A DNA stretch of 7,034 nucleotides, from NCBI GenBank assembly GCA_030619685.1, contig JAUXAX010000082.1, positions 1 through 7,034 on the forward strand. Reading direction: 5' to 3'. The translations under genes and the position numbers were made by a program. Below are positions 1 through 5,045 of this stretch, piece by piece. Source of the stretch: Dehalococcoidia bacterium. GTDB lineage: Bacteria > Chloroflexota > Dehalococcoidia > SZUA-161. Positions within the stretch are counted from its first letter, which is position 1, and every line of letters begins with the position of its first letter. The notes beneath the pieces are model-generated. The model had not been told where the DNA came from, did no database searches, and saw only the letters and a program-made list of their open reading frames with translations.

Positions 1-696
1 ATCGGTCTCCCTGCATATGATATCCGCCAGACCTCCCGTGGCGATCACCTTCGCAGTGCCCCCCAGCTCCTTTCGCATGCGGACGACAATGCCCTCTATT
101 AGCCCTACGTAGCCGAAGATAATACCAGACTGCATTGCGGATACGCTGCTTCTGCCTATAGCCTTCTGGGGCCGAATCAGCTCCACACGCGGCAGCTTGG
201 CGGCATGCTCGAAGAGCGCCTCAGCGGAAATCCCAATGCCAGGAGCGATAGCTCCCCCAAGATAGTCCCCCTCTTCCGATACCGCATCCAGCGTGGTGGC
301 GGTGCCAAAATCAATGACTATCAAGGGGCCACCGTAGAGCCTATGCCCTGCTGCTGCATTGACCACGCGGTCAGCTCCAACCTCACGTGGATTATCAATC
401 GAGATACGAACCCCCGTCTTTGTACCAGGGCCAACTACCATAGGCGAGACCTCGAAGTAACGCTGGCATAATCCCTCGAAAATCGTCACCAGCGGCGGAA
501 CCGAGCTCGAGATGATAGCACAGTCAATATCTGCAAAAGCAAGGCCCTTAAGCGACAGCAGGTTAAGAAAGACCGATGCATATTCATCTTCAAGCTTATG
601 TACATCAGTGCCTAGCCTCCAGGCGGCCCTTAGCCTCTCATCCTCGAAGACGCCTACAGCTATATTTGTATTCCCTATGTCGATTGCCAATAGCAT
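1..696 (-). CDS. coaX: Type III pantothenate kinase (CoaX), 3' end cut off by window edge
   Basis: This enzyme phosphorylates pantothenate with ATP, the first committed step of cytosolic coenzyme A synthesis; type III enzymes belong to the ASKHA (acetate/sugar kinase, Hsp70, actin) fold. I translated the minus strand from base 696 to base 1 and found 232 codons without a stop. The N-terminal phosphate-binding motif DIGNTN is at residues 6-11, the pantothenate-side motif GADR at 107-110, the second phosphate motif DFGTATT at 129-135, then GDYLGGAIAPG at 143-153, the conserved AMQSG near 187-191 and the adenosine-loop ATGGLA near 219-224. Family members are usually about 255-260 residues, so roughly 25 residues lie outside the window. 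The ATG at 696-694 is chosen because DIGNTN follows at once and a GAGGG Shine-Dalgarno sits at 705-701, only 4 bases upstream. It appears to have its own promoter at 811-783 and a leader of about 80 bases. No key motif residue is missing in the visible part. Confidence 0.95.
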   Translation of the reverse strand, partial: MLLAIDIGNTNIAVGVFEDERLRAAWRLGTDVHKLEDEYASVFLNLLSLKGLAFADIDCAIISSSVPPLVTIFEGLCQRYFEVSPMVVGPGTKTGVRISIDNPREVGADRVVNAAAGHRLYGGPLIVIDFGTATTLDAVSEEGDYLGGAIAPGIGISAEALFEHAAKLPRVELIRPQKAIGRSSVSAMQSGIIFGYVGLIEGIVVRMRKELGGTAKVIATGGLADIICRETD

Positions 697-782
697 GTTA
701 CCCTCATCTCACGCCGACCGGCGACAACAAAAAACCGAACCTGCCACTACCAGCCAAGAGACATAACCCCGGCGTGAGCGCT

Positions 783-811
783 ATTATAGCGGAGTCCGCT
801 TCAGGTTACAA
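783..811 (-). promoter_or_regulatory. Sigma-70-type promoter upstream of coaX
   Basis: Read on the minus strand, a perfect -10 hexamer TATAAT lies at 788-783 and a -35-like TTGTAA (4 of 6 match to TTGACA) at 811-806, separated by exactly 17 bases. The predicted start near base 776 would give coaX a leader of about 80 bases. The site sits just after the stop of the upstream 245-residue gene, so coaX can be expressed independently of it. This is a consensus match by eye without experimental support. Confidence 0.65.
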
Positions 812-819
812 CATATGTT
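810..819. promoter_or_regulatory. 10-base palindrome overlapping the -35 of the coaX promoter
   Basis: AACATATGTT is a perfect palindrome whose first two bases overlap the -35 hexamer (806-811). Its placement is where a dimeric repressor or activator could bind, but palindromes of this length occur by chance and I recognise no known operator in it. It is recorded as a candidate only. Confidence 0.2.
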
Positions 820-839
820 TTAGCTTGACCAGGCACTAC

Positions 840-1577
840 CTAAGGACCATGTTCGATAACCTCAGAGGGAACCCCCTGCGGAACACTGAGCCCCTTTTCC
901 AGACTCTGGCGCTTGAGATACTCCACGCCTTTCCTGGTATCGCTGGCCACACGCGCCTTATCGCAATTACTAAGCCGATACTTGAACAACCAATAGGTAA
1001 ACTCTTGTAACTGGTCGAGGGTAATATCATCGCCCTGGGGATAGCCCTTCTCATCTCTAAAGCGCCGGAGAAGAGCCTCCTGGCTGGCGCCGTAGAGCCG
1101 CTGATAGCTATCATCAAAACCACCGTCCCGACCGGAAAAGACATGGCCCTGGCGCTCTTTATGAATCTCCTCCTCTATTGCAAGAAGCACAAACTTCTCA
1201 ACGGTCACGCCGTAAAGATAGTTGAGATAGGCATGATATTTGGCATCACCTATGAGCTCCTTGAACTCTTCCGCAGATGGCTCTTGGGGTAGCCTGCCGA
1301 AAAAGAGGAGGGCAAGCAGTTCCTGCTCCGGAATAACATCAGCTATCTCCAGGCAAAGACGCTCCGCAAGGAGCAGCCAGTCAAAAGCCTCGCCATCAAT
1401 CAGATAGCAGTAAAGGTGCCCGCTATGGTTTTCCTCAGGCCAAGTCCAAAGCCCTATAGCTTCAAGCAGTGCAATATGCCACGGCTTGCCACCTGCGACG
1501 GCCTGCCTAAGATGCCGGATCGCCTCATTAGCTTCAACAGCAGCTACACGATTGAGACCAGAGTCATCGCCTGACAT
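840..1577 (-). CDS. Conserved-looking hypothetical protein, 245 residues, soluble and helical
   Basis: I do not recognise this family and assign no function. The product has no signal peptide and no membrane segment. It looks mostly alpha-helical, with an acidic, leucine- and aromatic-rich first two thirds. Notable stretches are KPWHIALLEAIGLWTWPEE (31-49), GEAFDWLLLAERL (62-74), YHAYLNYLYGV (114-124), an acidic-basic helix around 127-142, and a C-terminal third rich in Arg and Lys around 166-224. The start at 1577 is supported by a GGGAG Shine-Dalgarno 8 bases upstream. It begins 28 bases after the stop of the 2TM membrane protein gene, so the two are probably co-transcribed and may work together, although nothing in the sequence proves it. 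Base composition resembles the housekeeping neighbours, so there is no sign of recent transfer. No terminator is visible after its stop; the coaX promoter follows within 30 bases. Confidence 0.8.
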   Translation of the reverse strand: MSGDDSGLNRVAAVEANEAIRHLRQAVAGGKPWHIALLEAIGLWTWPEENHSGHLYCYLIDGEAFDWLLLAERLCLEIADVIPEQELLALLFFGRLPQEPSAEEFKELIGDAKYHAYLNYLYGVTVEKFVLLAIEEEIHKERQGHVFSGRDGGFDDSYQRLYGASQEALLRRFRDEKGYPQGDDITLDQLQEFTYWLFKYRLSNCDKARVASDTRKGVEYLKRQSLEKGLSVPQGVPSEVIEHGP

Positions 1578-1605
1578 CTAACAAACTCCCGACAAGGGAT
1601 AGAGG

Positions 1606-1905
1606 CTAATCTTTCCTTCTCAGTCTCTCCATCTCCCTCTCTATCTGCCTTCTTCGCCAGCGCTCAAATCTACCCCCCCTGAAGGTAAATACACTCAGGA
1701 AATGGGCTAAGAGCACGATCCCCCAGCCACCAAGGGGTATCAAAAACCAAAGGAACCCACTTGAGGTCAACATATTGATGGCGAACAGCACAGCGTTTAC
1801 CACCACGTATATGGTCAGATGTCGCAGAAAGCCGATTTTCTCCGCCACTATCCTCTCCGCCCGCTCATAGGCCTGCCTGACTTCCTGGGACGCGTTATCA
1901 ACCAT
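1606..1905 (-). CDS. Small 2TM-domain membrane protein
   Basis: The 99-residue product matches the pattern of the 2TM domain (Pfam 2TM family as I remember it): a charged N-terminal helix RQAYERAERIVAEKIGF (10-26), then HLTIYVVVNAVLFAINML (29-46) as the first membrane helix, a short turn, FLWFLIPLGGWGIVLLAHFL (51-70) as the second, and a strongly basic tail from about residue 76 with repeated Arg and Glu. Family-typical residues visible are His29, Asn37, Asn44, Trp53, Pro57, the GWG at 60-62 and His68. In other bacteria this domain is either free-standing, as here, or fused in front of histidine kinases; its biochemical role is not established. The basic tail should be cytoplasmic by the positive-inside rule. 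The start is supported by an AGGA Shine-Dalgarno 6 bases upstream. The 245-residue gene follows 28 bases downstream. Confidence 0.88.
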   Translation of the reverse strand: MVDNASQEVRQAYERAERIVAEKIGFLRHLTIYVVVNAVLFAINMLTSSGFLWFLIPLGGWGIVLLAHFLSVFTFRGGRFERWRRRQIEREMERLRRKD

Positions 1906-1941
1906 GCCTGATCCTACCTCATTCCGAAAATAGAGCTTAAT

Positions 1942-2000
1942 CCGTTCGCCCTGAGCCTGTCGAAGGGTCGTTCATGGTTCGACAAGCTCACCACGAACGG
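1942..2000. repeat. 59-base imperfect inverted repeat, REP-like intergenic element
   Basis: Two 23-base arms, 1942-1964 and 1978-2000, are inverted copies of each other matching at 19 of 23 positions and separated by a 13-base loop. The arms carry CCGTTCG at the outer ends and TGTCGAA at the inner ends. The core resembles the widespread intergenic motif CCCTTCGACAAGCTCAGG seen in many environmental genomes. The element lies between the polX stop and the start of the 2TM gene. Transcribed in either direction it could form a long hairpin, which may stabilise mRNA ends or weaken read-through. There is no T-tract, so it is not a canonical intrinsic terminator. No transposase is nearby. Confidence 0.8.
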
Positions 2001-2025
2001 CATCTGGCATATCAATTCCCATGAT

Positions 2026-3765
2026 TCACTGTTGGCACCCGCCCATGCGGGTTTGCTTGAAGAATGCCTCCACCTCTGCCGCCGGTCGTGTATTCAAGAT
2101 GTGCTCCGACTGGCACCAACCCCGCCGCGCCACCCCAACTCCAAAACGAATCAGGTCCAGGCTGCCGACACTATGGGCATCGGTGCCGAACACCAGTTTC
2201 ACCCCCAACTCCCTCGCCCTCAGCACATGAATATCCTTGAGATCAAGCCTATCGGGCATGGCATTTATCTCCAGTGCCGTGTTTGTCCTGGCTGCAGCGC
2301 GAAATACCTCCTCAAGGTCGACATCTACCGGCTCCCGTATACCGAGAAGCCTGCAAGTGGGATGGGCCAGAATATGGACATTGGGATTCTCCAGCGCGAG
2401 AATAATCCTTCCCGTCATCCTCTCCAAATCCTGTCCCATAGCAGAGTGAACGGCAGCGACCACGACATCGAGCTCGCTTAGAACCTCGTCGGGGTAATCA
2501 AGAGTGCCATCGGCACGTATATCCACCTCGATTCCCGCAAACAAGCGGAAGTCACCCAGCCTCTGATTGAGCTCCCTTATCTCAGCCACCTGCTGCCTTA
2601 GTCTCTCTTCACTCAGCCCGTGGGCGATGCCTCTGCCCACCGAATGATCGGTAATCGCCAGATACTGGTAGCCTCGAGCCCTGGCTGCGGCTGCCATCGC
2701 TTCAACCGAGTCGTGTCCATCGCTCCACTCGGTGTGTACGTGAAGATCCCCCCTGATATCGGAGACCTCGATCAGCCTGGGCAGAGCCCCCTTTTCCGCC
2801 TCCTCGATCTCGTTGCGCCCTTCACGCAGCTCCGGTGGAATGTACTCGAGGCCAATCCTTTCGTAGAAGGCTTCCTCGGTGGCGAATTTCTCTATCTCAC
2901 CGCTCTTCAGTGCAGTGATGCCATATTCGCTCAAACTGAGCCCCTGGCGTACCGCTCTATCCCTGAGGGCGATATTATGGTCCTTGCTGCCGGTGAAATA
3001 CTGGAGTAGCGAGCCGAAGCTGTCGTGCTCCACCATCCTCAGGTCCACCTGAACCCCGTCCCTGACGATAACGCTGGCCTTCGTTGTCCCCTTCACCAGA
3101 ATCTCCTCCACCTGGGGAAGCTGGACAAACGCCTGAAGGACGCTCTCAGGGTCATCGGCGGTGCCCATGATGTCGATATCGCCGATGGTCTCCTTGAAGC
3201 GGCGCAAGCTGCCTGCAGGGATGAGGTTACGCACGCCGGCGATTTCCTTAAGCTCAGCCAGAATCTCCTCCACTAGGGGCAGCGCCTCGCCCAGGGGCAC
3301 GCGCAGGTCTTGGCGACGCAGCCTCTGAATATGGCGCAGGATGTTCTGAGCAGTCTTGTCTCCCAGGCGGTACAGGGCAGCTACCTGCCCCTCCACGATC
3401 GCCTTCTCCAGGTCACCCACGGTGGAGATACCCAGCTCCTTGTAGAGACGCATCACTGTCTTGGGGCCCACGCCAGTAATAGCCATCAGGGAGCTGATAC
3501 CCTCGGGGAACTCAGAGCGAAGCTTCTCATAGGCCTCCAGGTGCCCGGTGGTCAAGAGCTCGGTTATCTTCTTAGCGATGGCCTCGCCGATGCCGGGGAT
3601 TTCGCGGAGCTTGCCCTCTTTCATCACCTGCCCCAGCTCCACAGGCAAGTCATCTATAGTATGAGCAGCGCGCTGGTAGGCCCTGATCTTAAAGGGGTTG
3701 TCCTCCTTGAGCTCGAGGAGATCGGCCATATCCTGAAACACCTGAGCGATGGCCGCGTTTTTCAT
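2026..3765 (-). CDS. polX: DNA polymerase/3'-5' exonuclease PolX (family X polymerase with PHP domain)
   Basis: The 579-residue product is a full-length bacterial PolX, a cytoplasmic gap-filling repair polymerase that also carries a metal-dependent 3'-5' exonuclease and AP-endonuclease activity in its PHP domain. The N-terminal 8-kDa-type region contains helix-hairpin-helix motifs IPGIGEAIAKKI (56-67) and ITGVGPKTVMRL (96-107). The polymerase palm has GSLRR (185-189) and catalytic aspartates Asp196 and Asp198 in GDIDI, with the third, Asp241, in VDLRMV; TGSKDHN (258-264) follows. The PHP domain begins with DLHVHTEWSDG (340-350). All nine expected metal ligands are visible: His342, His344, Asp349, His374, Glu413, His440, His468, Asp529 and His531, so both activities are predicted to be intact. 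Length matches the family. The ATG at 3765 is preceded by an AAGGGTAAGG ribosome-binding region. A gene remnant ends 5 bases upstream, suggesting polX was once the second gene of an operon. Confidence 0.96.
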   Translation of the reverse strand: MKNAAIAQVFQDMADLLELKEDNPFKIRAYQRAAHTIDDLPVELGQVMKEGKLREIPGIGEAIAKKITELLTTGHLEAYEKLRSEFPEGISSLMAITGVGPKTVMRLYKELGISTVGDLEKAIVEGQVAALYRLGDKTAQNILRHIQRLRRQDLRVPLGEALPLVEEILAELKEIAGVRNLIPAGSLRRFKETIGDIDIMGTADDPESVLQAFVQLPQVEEILVKGTTKASVIVRDGVQVDLRMVEHDSFGSLLQYFTGSKDHNIALRDRAVRQGLSLSEYGITALKSGEIEKFATEEAFYERIGLEYIPPELREGRNEIEEAEKGALPRLIEVSDIRGDLHVHTEWSDGHDSVEAMAAAARARGYQYLAITDHSVGRGIAHGLSEERLRQQVAEIRELNQRLGDFRLFAGIEVDIRADGTLDYPDEVLSELDVVVAAVHSAMGQDLERMTGRIILALENPNVHILAHPTCRLLGIREPVDVDLEEVFRAAARTNTALEINAMPDRLDLKDIHVLRARELGVKLVFGTDAHSVGSLDLIRFGVGVARRGWCQSEHILNTRPAAEVEAFFKQTRMGGCQQ

Positions 3766-3770
3766 TGGCC

Positions 3771-3907
3771 TTACCCTTTGGTATAGTGCTCAACCCTTTC
3801 TTTTATCCAATCCCAGTCTGGATCGCCGTGATTGAAGAAAGACCTGAAGTTGTCCTTTAGTTATCTACCGTCATCTCTTTTGACCATGCGAAACGATAGT
3901 CATTATC
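3771..3907 (-). pseudogene. Candidate 3' remnant of an unidentified gene, with one frame change
   Basis: Between the DGQHR gene and polX the minus strand reads as two abutting open stretches in different frames. The first, 3907-3860, gives DNDYRFAWSKEMTVDN and stops at 3859-3857. The second, starting at 3860-3858, gives LKDNFRSFFNHGD followed by a tail ending HYTKG and stops with TAA at 3773-3771. One extra base near 3860 would join them into a continuous 45-residue tail. Neither piece has a plausible start codon with a ribosome binding site. The aromatic- and acidic-rich composition looks like real protein, and the final stop lies just 5 bases before the polX ATG, as in a coupled operon. I do not recognise the family. 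It may be the end of a gene displaced when the neighbouring AT-rich patch arrived, or part of that patch. Chance open reading of this length cannot be excluded. Confidence 0.4.
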
Positions 3908-3908
3908 T

Positions 3909-3916
3909 TATTGTAG
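3909..3916. repeat. Left copy of an 8-base inverted repeat flanking the DGQHR gene
   Basis: TATTGTAG at 3909-3916 lies 7 bases beyond the stop codon of the DGQHR gene and is the exact reverse complement of CTACAATA at 5038-5045. The gene remnant's open frame begins immediately outside it, at 3907. The match does not extend in either direction and no flanking target duplication is visible. An 8-base match between short flanks has a modest chance of being accidental. Confidence 0.3.
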
Positions 3917-3923
3917 TTGCCCC

Positions 3924-5015
3924 TCAAGGCTTTCCGTACTGCTTTACTAGTTCCTCGAATACCACTCTCGCACCAGCATTGCCTGTGGCATCACGAAACG
4001 GTCCTCCAACACTCCAGTCGATAACGTTCGGACCCACAGCGAAAAAGCTCTTGATACGATGCTCACTTATGTCTCCATCAGCAATAGCCTCAAAGAAAAT
4101 CCATCTTCCATACCTCGATAGTCCCTTAAGACCTGGAACCATCATCAACTTAAATCTCTTCTGCGTATCAGCAAATTCAGCAGGCCATAATGAATGAATG
4201 ACGTTCCAGAAATTTCTTATGAAAACATACACTTCATTATATTTAGCTACTGTTGTGACCAGATACCTAATATATCTTTTCCCTCCAACTAAGGAGGAAA
4301 CACAGGTTCTAAGAGTCCTTAAAGTTACCACATATTCTTGCCCTGCAATATTTCTTCCTTCGGCATCCACAAGTTTGTAGAACTTGCTTCCCACATCAAT
4401 CCCTAAATTATAAGCCCAATGTATTTCTGGCGCTTCCAACGGGGAACTGCTAAGCAACATTACTATGGCATCAACTAAAGATGTACTTATTTTTTTCTGT
4501 GTGTCATTAATTGTTTTGAACATCAGCGCTTCTTCAAGTCTCGTTATTCCTGGGATTATGCACACTGTCACATACTTATCAACGTCCATCATATGACCAA
4601 GCCTATGTTGGCAATCAACCTGACTAAATGCCCTTCTCCAATTTACCTCCTGCCCTCCAATATTTTCTGTTCTGTTTTCGTTGTAATCCACAACCAATTT
4701 CCCAAAATTGCCGCTCTTACTTGATATTGGAATGAATCTGTAATTCACTTCATCATCAGGCTCAGCTACTTCAGAATTATCCCTTATCGCCAGAATAGAT
4801 TCTGGCCAGAACGCTTTCTCTTGGTTATTTGCATATTCTGCTGCTTGCTTACTCCTTTTTGTATTGAAAGGCCTCTGGTAACCATATGGATTATGTTCTT
4901 GATCATAGAAATCTATCCACATAGCGGGTGCCAATTCGCTAGCTCTGACATTACCCCTGTATACTTGATAACCTAGACAAGTATCTCTCTTAACTTCTAT
5001 TTCTATCCTTCCCAT
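3924..5015 (-). CDS. Orphan DGQHR-domain protein (DndB/DpdB-related), AT-rich, likely acquired
   Basis: The 363-residue product belongs to the DGQHR superfamily, which includes DndB, a regulator of DNA phosphorothioation, and DpdB, which acts with DpdA in placing 7-deazaguanine bases in DNA. Recognition rests on three ordered elements: YQRPFNTKRSKQAAEY (46-61) followed by FWPESILAIRD (69-79); the signature region at 132-139, QVDCQHRL; and FKTINDTQKKIS (166-177). The signature reads DCQHR where the usual form is DGQHR, so Gly is replaced by Cys135. There is no signal peptide or clear membrane helix, so it should be cytoplasmic. The start at 5015 is set by an AGGAGGT Shine-Dalgarno 8 bases upstream. 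It begins 30 bases after the secA stop and probably relies on read-through from secA. Base composition is far more AT-rich than both neighbours, suggesting horizontal transfer. No dnd, dpd or restriction genes are visible, so its specific role is unknown; family confidence is good, function is not. Confidence 0.8.
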   Translation of the reverse strand: MGRIEIEVKRDTCLGYQVYRGNVRASELAPAMWIDFYDQEHNPYGYQRPFNTKRSKQAAEYANNQEKAFWPESILAIRDNSEVAEPDDEVNYRFIPISSKSGNFGKLVVDYNENRTENIGGQEVNWRRAFSQVDCQHRLGHMMDVDKYVTVCIIPGITRLEEALMFKTINDTQKKISTSLVDAIVMLLSSSPLEAPEIHWAYNLGIDVGSKFYKLVDAEGRNIAGQEYVVTLRTLRTCVSSLVGGKRYIRYLVTTVAKYNEVYVFIRNFWNVIHSLWPAEFADTQKRFKLMMVPGLKGLSRYGRWIFFEAIADGDISEHRIKSFFAVGPNVIDWSVGGPFRDATGNAGARVVFEELVKQYGKP

Positions 5016-5023
5016 TTGAGCAC

Positions 5024-5030
5024 ACCTCCT
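5024..5030 (-). promoter_or_regulatory. Very strong ribosome binding site for the DGQHR gene
   Basis: The minus strand reads AGGAGGT here, a 7-base match to the Shine-Dalgarno consensus, within GGGAGGAGGTG, 8 bases before the ATG at 5015. It is the strongest such site in the window and fixes the start of this gene. It is also the only obvious expression signal in the 30-base gap after secA. Confidence 0.8.
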
Positions 5031-5037
5031 CCCGTTG

Positions 5038-5045
5038 CTACAATA
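5038..5045. repeat. Right copy of an 8-base inverted repeat flanking the DGQHR gene
   Basis: CTACAATA at 5038-5045 directly abuts the secA stop codon (5046-5048) and pairs in inverted orientation with TATTGTAG at 3909-3916. Together they bracket the AT-rich DGQHR gene and its ribosome binding site. It could be a boundary of an inserted segment, but it is short. Confidence 0.3.

Noticed and set aside
779..791. Six-base inverted repeat around 779-791 as a terminator of the upstream gene
   Set aside because: The stem has only a one-base loop and no T-tract, and it coincides with the TATAAT hexamer. It is better explained as part of the promoter.
205..1010. Plus-strand open frames at 205-471, 512-766 and 576-1010
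   Set aside because: They are antisense to coaX and to the end of the 245-residue gene. CoaX motifs on the minus strand show which strand is coding.
836..1144. Minus-strand frame of 102 codons inside the 245-residue gene, and a similar 114-codon frame at 5690-6034 inside secA
   Set aside because: Both are alternative frames within larger genes, and neither shows a protein-like domain. The 5690-6034 frame conflicts with clear SecA homology.
3857..3863. Programmed frameshift joining the two remnant frames upstream of polX
   Set aside because: There is no slippery heptamer, stimulatory hairpin or upstream start codon. A simple deletion in a decayed gene is the simpler reading.
3880..3909. Plus-strand promoter-like pair TTGACC and TATCTT with an 18-base gap
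   Set aside because: There is no plus-strand gene downstream that I can support; it would only transcribe antisense to the DGQHR gene. Matches this loose are common in AT-rich DNA.
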